Below, in pieces: positions 7,361 through 13,137 of a stretch of 25,259 nucleotides of DNA. Position 1 is the first letter of the stretch. Each line of letters starts with the position of its first letter. Made by a program: the position numbers and the translations under genes. A model generated the notes under the pieces. The model made no database searches. It saw only the letters and a program-made list of their open reading frames with translations, and was not told the origin of the DNA. This DNA is from Vibrio sp. UBA2441. Lineage in GTDB: Bacteria; Pseudomonadota; Gammaproteobacteria; Enterobacterales; Vibrionaceae. The DNA is taken from contig DDQN01000071.1 of NCBI GenBank assembly GCA_002342685.1, forward strand, positions 1 through 25,259, read 5' to 3'.

Positions 7361-7420
7361 GGTGCGTACACTTAAAACCAAAGCATTTCACAACTACTCG
7401 TTCAGCTTGGAGAGACAAAC

Positions 7421-8470
7421 ATGACTTTCTCACCGATTAAAACCGCCGTCATAGGCTATGGCTTCTCAGCAAAAACATTCCATATTCCTTTCCTCACTAC
7501 CCTAGGTGAGTTTGAGCTTGTGGCGATCAGTACCAGCAAACAAGAGGTCAAGGACGATTGGTCTGAAGTGCAGCATTATGATCAAGCCGACGATCTGCTA
7601 ATACAGCCCGATACCGAGCTAGTGATTATTACTACGCCTAATGATGTTCATTTCAAGCTTGCGAAAACTGCACTTGAGAATGGTAAGCACGTGATCATCG
7701 AGAAGCCGTTTGTCACCAATATCGCAGATGGTGAAGAGCTCATTGCACTAGCAAAAGAGAAAGGGCTCGTTCTAAGTGTTTATCATAACAGGCGCTGGGA
7801 CGGTGACTTCCTGACCGTAAAGAAGATGTTCAATGAACAACGCTTTGGTGAACTAAAGCACTTCGAATCTCACTTTGATCGATTCCGCCCTGAGGTACGC
7901 CAGCGTTGGAGGGAGCAAACCGCAGAAGGCGGAGGCATTTTGTTTGATTTAGGCTCTCACCTTCTTGATCAAGTCATAACTTTGTTTGGTCTTCCAGAAG
8001 CAATCAGCGCGGATTGCAAGATGATGCGCCAAGGCTCAACCAATGTAGATTATTTCCACCTAATTTTGCATTACCCAAATCACCTCGCGGTTTTACACGG
8101 AGATATGTTCAGCGCGGGTCCGAACAAGCGTTTCACGGTTAAAGGTTCCGGTGGCAGCTATAAAAAGTATGGTATTGATCCTCAGGAAGAGCGCTTAATA
8201 GCGGGAACGCTACCGGCGACAGATTACTGGTCAGAAGAAGAACCATCTCAGTATGGCAACTTTTACGACGCTAACAGCGGCACAGTGATCGCAACAGAAA
8301 GAGGCTGTTATCAAGAATATTTTCATCAGATTGCCCAAGCGATTCGTACTGGCTCAGCTTGCCCAGTTACCGCTGAAGATGCGTTGTTGAACATCCAATT
8401 AATAGAGTTGGCCATGGAGAGCAGTCGCTTAGGTAAGAAAGTATTTATCAAAGAATTGCAGAGGAAGTAA
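7421..8470 (+). CDS. Gfo/Idh/MocA family oxidoreductase (YdgJ-like)
   Basis: A 349-residue NAD(P)-dependent dehydrogenase with a Rossmann N-terminus: 'VIGYGFSAKTFHIP' (10-23), nucleotide-contacting 'TTPNDVHF' (71-78) and catalytic EKP at 94-96. The alpha/beta substrate domain carries 'GGGILFDLGSHLLDQ' (170-184), whose Asp177 and His180 fit the family's active-site pair. The G-Y-G-x-S-A-K variant, length and ending match the E. coli YdgJ/YhhX subgroup, whose sugar or inositol-like substrate is not settled. GGAGAG precedes ATG 7421 by about ten bases. The UPF0303 gene follows after four nucleotides, and the pair faces the DeoR gene, suggesting an inducible carbohydrate operon. Confidence 0.9.
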   Translation: MTFSPIKTAVIGYGFSAKTFHIPFLTTLGEFELVAISTSKQEVKDDWSEVQHYDQADDLLIQPDTELVIITTPNDVHFKLAKTALENGKHVIIEKPFVTNIADGEELIALAKEKGLVLSVYHNRRWDGDFLTVKKMFNEQRFGELKHFESHFDRFRPEVRQRWREQTAEGGGILFDLGSHLLDQVITLFGLPEAISADCKMMRQGSTNVDYFHLILHYPNHLAVLHGDMFSAGPNKRFTVKGSGGSYKKYGIDPQEERLIAGTLPATDYWSEEEPSQYGNFYDANSGTVIATERGCYQEYFHQIAQAIRTGSACPVTAEDALLNIQLIELAMESSRLGKKVFIKELQRK

Positions 8471-8474
8471 GCCA

Positions 8475-8942
8475 ATGAGTAGCGAGAATCTCACTCAATT
8501 GTTAGCGCAGGAAACCGAGCTTCAATTCGCTCAGTTCAACAGCAAAACAGCATGGAAGCTGGGCTATGCAATCAAGGAAGCAACGGAGAAACTCTCTGCT
8601 TCCGTTGCCATCGAAATCTATGCTTTTGAACAAGTACTGTTTAGTTATGCTATGCCAGGGACAAGCAAAGACCATCAGGATTGGGCAAGGCGTAAGCGTC
8701 AATCCGTATTGCGTTATGGGCATAGTTCTTATTACCTTGGCCAGTACAATTCTTCCAAGCAGCGCGAGTTCGAGAATCAGGCACATATTGATGTTAGGGA
8801 ATACTGTGCTCATGGCGGCTCTTTCCCTATTCGTATCAAAGGTTCTGGGGTTGTGGGAGCGATTACCGTGTCAGGACTCCTACAAGAAGATGACCATATT
8901 CTGGTTGTAAATACGCTGCGGGAATTCTTTATAGAGGATTAA
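8475..8942 (+). CDS. UPF0303 / heme-degrading-domain (HbpS/GlcG-like) protein
   Basis: A 155-residue soluble protein of the UPF0303 family, recognised from 'YAFEQVLFSYAMPGTSKDHQ', 'WARRKRQSVLRYGHSSYYLG' and 'GGSFPIRIKGSGVVGAITVS'. The fold is that of the HbpS/GlcG group, for which databases use 'heme-degrading domain', but catalysis is not established for UPF0303 members. It starts four bases after the oxidoreductase stop and is clearly co-transcribed. Pairing of a YdgJ-like oxidoreductase with UPF0303 is a recurrent arrangement as far as I recall, so an accessory role in the same pathway is more likely than haem metabolism. Confidence 0.83.
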   Translation: MSSENLTQLLAQETELQFAQFNSKTAWKLGYAIKEATEKLSASVAIEIYAFEQVLFSYAMPGTSKDHQDWARRKRQSVLRYGHSSYYLGQYNSSKQREFENQAHIDVREYCAHGGSFPIRIKGSGVVGAITVSGLLQEDDHILVVNTLREFFIED

Positions 8943-9241
8943 TTTGGTTTTCGATACACGGAACCGAATTATCAATATAGAACATCGGCTTAAGTGACTT
9001 TTCCTAACCTGAACTAATTCATGAATTACTTATATTCGATTTACGAAAAGTACTTTTGGCCAACTTTGTGACAGTTTCTTCATCTAGTACAACTATGCAC
9101 TAAGGTGTTTCTTCACACATCTATCACACTTTGAATGATTGTCGCTTGTTTCAGTTTTTTATGCAGATGATTACTATCTGTTTATTAGTTTATGTATGCA
9201 GTGGTAAGATTCATCCAGAGCAAACATTGCAGGATAATAAT

Positions 9242-10255
9242 TTGAACATTAAGAAAGTGCGTTGGGGTATTGCAGGGCTTGGTAATATTGCACATCGCTT
9301 TGTTACAGACCTAAGTGTGCAAGTCGAAAACGCTGAACTTTATGCTGTCGCAGCGCGAGATAAACAGCGAGCAGATAGCTTTTCGAACCAATATGGTTGT
9401 CAAACAAGCTATGGCTCATACTTAGAATTAGCAAACGACTCTGATGTGGATATTGTCTATATCGCTACAATTCATCCATTCCATAAAAGCTTGGTTGAAT
9501 TATTCTTAAACCACGGAAAGCATGTTTTAGTTGAGAAACCAGCATTTACCAATTTAAAAGATTGGGATGCTATGTCGACACTTGCTGAGGAAAAAGGGTT
9601 GCTGTTAGCTGAAGCAATGAAAACAGCTGTATTTCCTGCATATCAAGCAATGAAGGAGTTTATTAAAGAAAAAAATGTGAAAATTAACTCTATAGATGCT
9701 TCATTCGGCAATTGGCATGAGTTTGATAGTGATTGGCACTTGTTTAACCCCAAGTTATGTGGCGGTGCGACTTTAGACGTTGGTGTATACGGTCTTTGGC
9801 TGTATGTTGATTTGTGCCAACTGACAAATACTCCTGTACCGAAACCAATTGTCGAGTACGCTAAGGATAATATCCAAAGTGAAGTAGATGAAAACGTTGT
9901 GTTTACCTTTGATGGTCAGATAAAAGGTAAAATTTGTGCTTCAATCACACGAGCTCTCAAGCGAGAAGCAATCATTCGGGGGCCAGATCTAGAAATCATT
10001 ATCCATAATAAATGGTGGAACCCTAAAACAATAGACATATCGTTTAAAGGTGAGCAAACACAAATTTCAATGTTCGTCAGCGGTGGCGGATTCGAATGCG
10101 AGATTGAGCATATATCTTCGTTGATTTTAAAAAAGAACAACTATTCGGATGTGCTGCGTAAAGAAACTAGTCGACAAGTTATTTCCATAATGGAACAGTC
10201 CCTAGTCGATAATGGTTTTGACTATTTAGTTTGCTCGACATCCGCAAGTAGTTGA
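9242..10255 (+). CDS. Gfo/Idh/MocA oxidoreductase (dihydrodiol dehydrogenase-like)
   Basis: A 337-residue enzyme with Rossmann motif 'WGIAGLGNIAHRFV' (near residue 8), 'IATIHPFH' and EKP at about 98-100, then 'GGATLDVGVYGLW', where the family's distal catalytic His is replaced by Tyr as in the trans-dihydrodiol/xylose-type dehydrogenases. The open frame extends upstream to 9131, but the added 37 residues are unlike the family. TTG 9242 has AGGA seven bases upstream and gives a normal family N-terminus, so I take it as the start. The gene is visibly AT-richer than the YdgJ-like gene before it and stands alone, suggesting separate acquisition. The substrate is unknown. Confidence 0.8.
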   Translation: MNIKKVRWGIAGLGNIAHRFVTDLSVQVENAELYAVAARDKQRADSFSNQYGCQTSYGSYLELANDSDVDIVYIATIHPFHKSLVELFLNHGKHVLVEKPAFTNLKDWDAMSTLAEEKGLLLAEAMKTAVFPAYQAMKEFIKEKNVKINSIDASFGNWHEFDSDWHLFNPKLCGGATLDVGVYGLWLYVDLCQLTNTPVPKPIVEYAKDNIQSEVDENVVFTFDGQIKGKICASITRALKREAIIRGPDLEIIIHNKWWNPKTIDISFKGEQTQISMFVSGGGFECEIEHISSLILKKNNYSDVLRKETSRQVISIMEQSLVDNGFDYLVCSTSASS

Positions 10256-10458
10256 CAAATTTTAGGAGAAGTTACTTCTCTGATGGGATGCTATTGGTTG
10301 TTTGATATCCCCCGAAAAGGTTGACTTTGAGCATACCTAATTTAATTCGATACTTATCAAATTAAGCAATCACTCTAACAAGAAAGTGTCCAACAATGTT
10401 TTAGAAAGGGGAATTAGTTCTTTGTGGAATTAGTTCATGGAACGCTGATAACAAAAAA

Positions 10459-10482
10459 GAAAGTAGCAGCCGAGCTACTTTC
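10459..10482 (-). terminator. Intrinsic terminator of the LPD25-like gene
   Basis: GAAAGTAGC (10459-10467) and GCTACTTTC (10474-10482) form a perfect 9-bp stem with a 6-nt loop. On the minus strand the stem is followed directly by TTTTTTGTT. It lies 9 nt past the stop of the gene at 10491. Confidence 0.85.
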
Positions 10483-10490
10483 AATTATGC

Positions 10491-11375
10491 CTACCCCGTA
10501 ATAGCCCACTCACCGAATGGAACATTGTGAGCCTTTATCGTATTCCCTAAGAGAACTTTCCTTACTTGCCAACCGTGGCGAATGTAATAACGATCAGATA
10601 GAAAGTAACCATCTCCCGACCAATGGGGCTGTCTGTGTTCTAAGCTCTGATTTTTATCATGTAGAAACTGAGTATCTGAATGGCTCAAACAAGCCTTTCT
10701 TAGTTCAGGGAACAGATTACGAGTATGCTTTGACCATGCAAGGATAATGGTTCTTACGGTTTTGGTTTGATGGTAACCACCAAAAGGATCGCTGTTGTCA
10801 GAATCGTATTCAGTAACGGTGGCAACAATCACCGATTTCGCCCAATCAGGTACAACGAGGTCGTCCTGAAATTTCTGTTCTTTTTGACGGTAAAGCTCTA
10901 AGGCTTGTTGCTGCTCTATTCGTTTAAGCTCCTCTTGTTTTTGTTCTTCAGCCTCAGCGTTTGCTGTGGCTTCTTTTGCTTTATGCCGTGCAATCAATAT
11001 TTGTTGTTCGTCAAAGTGGTACTGCTTTAACTGCTCAACGATTTTCTGGTAGTGATTAGCTGGTGGCCGCTTTTCCAGTTGAGCTTTGTATTGTTCTCTT
11101 TCGTCATATTCAATTATAGATAGGCAATGCTCAGCAAAGCCTTGATCATTACCACCACAACCTAAATCAAGACGACACTCATAGATATCTTGATTAGAGA
11201 AATGGACACGCACATAAGTCTTATCGTAACCACCTACTGGATTGGTCAATGCGACAGACAAGGCTAGAGCTTCAGACTCAGCAAAAGGGTATTGGTGCTC
11301 TTGTTGAAATGAACGTGACTCAGAAGCAGTCACCTCTACGAATACAGGGATGATGTTATTTACTAGGGATTCCAT
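10491..11375 (-). CDS. Mobile-element protein with LPD25-like N-terminus and coiled coil
   Basis: A 294-residue soluble protein. Residues 8-90 ('IPVFVEVTASESRSF', 'YPFAESEALALSVA', 'GGYDKTYVRVHF', 'YECRLDLGCGG') resemble the LPD25 'large polyvalent protein-associated' domain of plasmids, ICEs and phages. Residues about 118-172 are an Ala/Glu/Gln/Lys-rich predicted coiled coil. The C-terminal part (from 'VPDWAKSVIVATVTEYDSDN') is not recognised. ATG 11375 has AAAGGAG six bases upstream, and a perfect terminator follows the stop. Its upstream DNA carries the same 34-nt promoter element as the DUF2787 and radC genes, which ties it to that island set although it now stands alone between metabolic genes. 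The domain call is from pattern memory; the function is unknown. Confidence 0.65.
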   Translation of the reverse strand: MESLVNNIIPVFVEVTASESRSFQQEHQYPFAESEALALSVALTNPVGGYDKTYVRVHFSNQDIYECRLDLGCGGNDQGFAEHCLSIIEYDEREQYKAQLEKRPPANHYQKIVEQLKQYHFDEQQILIARHKAKEATANAEAEEQKQEELKRIEQQQALELYRQKEQKFQDDLVVPDWAKSVIVATVTEYDSDNSDPFGGYHQTKTVRTIILAWSKHTRNLFPELRKACLSHSDTQFLHDKNQSLEHRQPHWSGDGYFLSDRYYIRHGWQVRKVLLGNTIKAHNVPFGEWAITG

Positions 11376-11415
11376 TTTATTCTCCTTTGAATAAATTAGA
11401 TTGGATATTCCCTAG

Positions 11416-11449
11416 AGTGATATAGGTGTGAAATTGTTTTGATTGGATT
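11416..11449 (-). promoter_or_regulatory. Shared 34-nt promoter element, copy C
   Basis: On the minus strand it reads AATCCAATCAA, then a spacer ending in TTTCACACC, then TATATCACT. Its -10-like TATCAC lies about 42 nt upstream of ATG 11375. It aligns without gaps to copies A and B, with the same 23-nt distance from the upstream block to the -10. Confidence 0.45.
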
Positions 11450-11453
11450 GAAT

Positions 11454-11472
11454 AAGAATGATAATTATTATC
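11454..11472 (+). promoter_or_regulatory. fur box: Fur-box-like site overlapping a plus-strand promoter
   Basis: The 19-mer ending in GATAAT-T-ATTATC holds two perfect Fur hexamers in the 6-1-6 arrangement and matches the classical Fur consensus at 16 of 19 positions. A TTGGAT (11443-11448) / 17 nt / TATTAT (11466-11471) promoter overlaps it, so iron-loaded Fur could repress a plus-strand transcript starting near 11478. It is also just upstream of promoter element C, so effects on the minus-strand gene are possible. No Fur gene or iron-uptake gene is nearby. AT-rich palindromes can arise by chance. Confidence 0.45.
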
Positions 11473-11520
11473 CATTAATGTTACTCAGAAAATCTATGTT
11501 AAAATAGAAACATACTTAAC

Positions 11521-11604
11521 ATGAAGTCAGCTTCATTCTTTAATCGTATATTTAGTCTTAAGCGAGTCCTAGTTAAGCTAGTAATATTGCCATCTAGGGT
11601 GTAA
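11521..11604 (+). CDS. Possible 27-residue basic small protein
   Basis: ATG 11521 opens a 27-codon frame beginning 'MKSASFFNRIFSLKRVLVKL' and ending 'VILPSRV'. It is basic and amphipathic, with alternating hydrophobic and Lys/Arg positions, as in some small membrane-active peptides. The start codon lies within a perfect hairpin ATGAAG-TCAG-CTTCAT (11521-11536), and no Shine-Dalgarno is visible. It is the longest frame in the leader downstream of the Fur-like site. A chance frame is entirely possible. Confidence 0.2.
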   Translation: MKSASFFNRIFSLKRVLVKLVILPSRV

Positions 11605-11710
11605 TGCGGGGTTTCTTTTGGCTTTCTGTCTAGTATGTGTTTTTATATCAGTCGGTTACAGTTAAAAGGGCGGCATGATGTAAGAAGGATTTAACTTCTC
11701 GTCGTTGTAT

Positions 11711-11780
11711 CGGTTTATAACTGCGTCGATCTTGCTCATGTACATGCGTACATTCCGCGAGTTCTCCTTGTTCTAATCAC
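11711..11780 (+). repeat. Duplicated 70-nt element, copy 1
   Basis: It aligns without gaps to 11876-11945, 165 bp away, at about 84% identity. A 33-nt core (11744-11776, beginning ATGCGTACATTCCGCG) has a single difference. It forms the apex of the long hairpin. The core can be read as a short peptide, but the differences between copies show no third-position bias. Confidence 0.7.
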
Positions 11781-11822
11781 GATACAACTTAGAAGAAGTT
11801 AAACCTTATTATAAGAATGAAG

Positions 11823-11853
11823 AACCGAAGCTCAGGCTTCGGTTTTTTGTTTT
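11823..11853 (+). terminator. Perfect intrinsic terminator
   Basis: AACCGAAGC (11823-11831), a TCAG loop and GCTTCGGTT (11836-11844) are followed by TTTTGTTTTT. No recognised coding sequence precedes it on the plus strand, which implies a non-coding or small-peptide transcript. Confidence 0.85.
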
Positions 11854-11875
11854 TAACAGACCATCGATGGTTTAT

Positions 11876-11945
11876 CCGTTTACAACAGTGGCGAGCTTGC
11901 TGATGGTCATGCGTACATTCCGCGAGTTCTTCTTGTTCTAACCAC
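11876..11945 (+). repeat. Duplicated 70-nt element, copy 2
   Basis: This is the second copy of the element at 11711-11780. It lacks the long flanking stem; only AGTGG (11886-11890) / CCACT (11942-11946) can pair around it. A 24-codon frame (11867-11941) begins at an ATG within the perfect palindrome ACCATCGATGGT (11860-11871) and ends 'MVMRTFREFFLF'. It lies beyond the terminator of copy 1 and points into the 3' end of the HAD gene. Confidence 0.65.
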
Positions 11946-11998
11946 TTACTACTTAGCGATACGGAGTGAACTTGAGCTCACAAACAATGAGAGCCAGT

Positions 11999-12628
11999 TT
12001 AAAACTCAAATTTTACAGAGCGGAAATTTGATACTCTAGTCAAAATGTTTGATGTAACTGGTACGTCTTGGTTTCCTACTAAAACACAAGGGGCACCGAA
12101 GGCTTCTGCGGCAAGGTAGCCACTTAGGGAGTCTTCGAAGATCAAGCAGTCCGATGGTGAGACCCTCAATAACACCGCACATTTTTTGAACCCCTCAGGA
12201 TTAGGCTTTCCTTCAGATACATCATGACGACTGATTACGGCATCAAAGTAAGGCCATAGATTATGCAGCTCAAATATATGCTCTATACGAGCCCGCCAAC
12301 TACCTGTAACCAACCCTATTTTTATATCATTAAATTTAAGTCTGTCTAAAAGCTCAATAGCACCTTCTATCAACGGAGTGTCTGCCGTTTCTTCGTAGCA
12401 ATCAACTTTGTTTTTAAGACAGAGTTGTTCTCTTTCACTTAAATGACCAAAAAAGTGATTTAGCGTATATTGACCAGAACGCCCGTGAATATGTTCCTCG
12501 ATTTCTTGGCTACTAATATGAATACCAACGGAATTTGCAGCGTTTGACCAAGCTTGTTCAATGACTTCTCTTGAATCAATTAACGTGCCATCCATATCGA
12601 AAAGAACTGCTTTTTGCTTAATAAACAT
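11999..12628 (-). CDS. HAD-superfamily phosphatase (beta-phosphoglucomutase/Gph-like)
   Basis: A 209-residue HAD subclass IA hydrolase. Motif I 'AVLFDMDGTLIDS' lies at the N-terminus with nucleophile and acid/base Asp two residues apart, followed by a helical cap. Motif II is 'IGLVTGSW', the motif III region is 'GKPNPEGF', and motif IV is 'CLIFEDSLSGYLAA'. Such enzymes dephosphorylate sugar phosphates, phosphoglycolate or nucleotides; the cap does not reveal the substrate. ATG 12628 starts one residue or so before the family's normal beginning; the in-frame extension upstream to 12709 overlaps the previous gene and is unlikely. It overlaps the 79-residue gene by 11 nt and has no strong ribosome site, so it is probably translationally coupled as the last gene of a three-gene operon. 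Confidence 0.88.
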   Translation of the reverse strand: MFIKQKAVLFDMDGTLIDSREVIEQAWSNAANSVGIHISSQEIEEHIHGRSGQYTLNHFFGHLSEREQLCLKNKVDCYEETADTPLIEGAIELLDRLKFNDIKIGLVTGSWRARIEHIFELHNLWPYFDAVISRHDVSEGKPNPEGFKKCAVLLRVSPSDCLIFEDSLSGYLAAEAFGAPCVLVGNQDVPVTSNILTRVSNFRSVKFEF

Positions 12629-12857
12629 GGACTGATTCTTTTTTACCAGATAACTCAATGATATCGAGGTTTTCTTCAATTTGTTCATGGTAGATCTCAA
12701 TGGCTTCACTTGAGTTATTTGCGGAACAGGTGACTGGCATAATGATTGCTCGTTCCAATAATAGCTCTTTTAATGTCGCTCCAGCATCTTTGCTTTCTAG
12801 ATTCTGAGCAATAACGATACCTCTGCAATTGATAAAAGCATACTTAGATTTATTCAT
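12618..12857 (-). CDS. Unrecognised 79-residue protein of the LysR-linked operon
   Basis: I do not recognise this family. The protein has a short beta-like start 'KYAFINCRGIVIAQNLES', an 'AGATLKELLLERAIIMPVT' segment and an acidic helical part 'SSEAIEIYHEQIEENLDIIE'. It has no signal peptide or transmembrane span. Two cysteines (near residues 10 and 44) are present. GGAG seven bases before ATG 12857 is a good ribosome site. Its start overlaps the preceding stop as ATGA, and its 3' end overlaps the HAD start, so it is locked into a compact operon. The overlaps and ribosome site argue that it is a real gene. A small-molecule-binding or carrier role is only a guess. Confidence 0.65.
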   Translation of the reverse strand: MNKSKYAFINCRGIVIAQNLESKDAGATLKELLLERAIIMPVTCSANNSSEAIEIYHEQIEENLDIIELSGKKESVHVY

Positions 12858-13006
12858 ATAGAAACTCCATTTTTTGATTGGAATGAAATGGCTTTATGTG
12901 CCTTGATTCGAGTAAAACGTTCTTCACTTGCTGCCGCTACGATTTTGCCATTTATAACCAAGCATGCGCCTGCGTAATCGCTATTAGATAAACCTAAAAC
13001 TATCAT
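12854..13006 (-). CDS. 50-residue protein resembling the N-terminus of NodU-type carbamoyltransferases
   Basis: ATG 13006 opens a frame starting 'MIVLGLSNSDYAGACLVING' and continuing 'KIVAAASEERFTRIKAH', ending at TGA 12856-12854. The first 36 residues follow the opening of NodU/CmcH/TobZ carbamoyltransferases (ILGI.....aaclv.dG.ivaa.eEERFtR.K), the first beta-hairpin of their actin/Kae1-like domain. The next 14 residues diverge and the remaining roughly 500 residues of a real enzyme are absent. AGGA lies nine bases before the ATG. The stop overlaps the next start as ATGA, so it appears adapted as a small gene rather than randomly broken. Alternatively it is the left-over end of a deleted carbamoyltransferase. 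Confidence 0.6.
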   Translation of the reverse strand: MIVLGLSNSDYAGACLVINGKIVAAASEERFTRIKAHKAISFQSKNGVSI

Positions 13007-13027
13007 GGAAATAATCCTATTTTTTGT

Positions 13028-13113
13028 ATTAATTCAATAAGTAACAGCCTAGAAATATTTGCTAATACAAACTAACTTTAATCCTCGATACATGTTTCGT
13101 ATATTGAATTAAT
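13028..13113. promoter_or_regulatory. Divergent regulatory region with paired palindromic sites
   Basis: ATTAATTCAATA (13028-13039) and TATTGAATTAAT (13102-13113) are a perfect 12-bp inverted repeat 62 bp apart. Abutting the second is ATAC-N7-GTAT (13088-13102), a LysR-box-like palindrome. The region separates the LysR gene at 13138 from the divergent three-gene operon, the standard layout for LysR control and DNA looping. Confidence 0.5.
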
Positions 13114-13137
13114 TTCAGTCTACGATAAGGGTTTGGA

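Larger units (their letters stand above)
11685..11853 (+). ncRNA. Candidate structured RNA: long hairpin plus terminator
   Basis: AAGG-A-TTTAACTTCT (11685-11699) pairs with AGAAGTTAAA-CCTT (11794-11807) with one bulge. After a small internal loop GTTGTATCG (11704-11712) pairs perfectly with CGATACAAC (11780-11788). This 123-nt long-stem structure presents a 67-nt apical region and is followed 15 nt later by a perfect intrinsic terminator. The orientation is fixed by the terminator U-tract. A possible promoter (TTGGCT at 11618, TTTTAT at 11641) or the Fur-linked promoter upstream could drive it. It is not any Vibrio small RNA I know (not RyhB, Qrr, Spot 42 or CsrB-like). The apical region is duplicated at 11876-11945. 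Confidence 0.5.

Noticed and set aside
9016..9027. AATTCATGAATT palindrome upstream of the second oxidoreductase
   Set aside because: A perfect 12-bp palindrome, but more than 200 bp from the chosen start, AT-rich and single; not strong enough to call an operator.
11454..11850. RyhB homologue downstream of the Fur-like site
   Set aside because: The conserved RyhB core around CACGACATTGCTCACATTGC, as I remember it, is not present; only a loose TTGCTCA resemblance is seen.
11867..11941. Conserved leader peptide encoded by both copies of the 70-nt element
   Set aside because: Copy 2 has an ATG-started 24-codon frame, but differences between copies fall mostly on first and second codon positions, so there is no sign of protein-level constraint. 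Kept only as a repeat.
11711..11945. Integron attC (VCR-type) sites
   Set aside because: The duplicated element lacks the paired RYYYAAC/GTTRRRY ends and imperfect-palindrome form of Vibrio attC sites, and no integron cassettes are present.
12616..12709. N-terminal extension of the HAD protein to 12709
   Set aside because: It would overlap the 79-aa gene by over 90 nt and add residues before the invariant start of the HAD fold.
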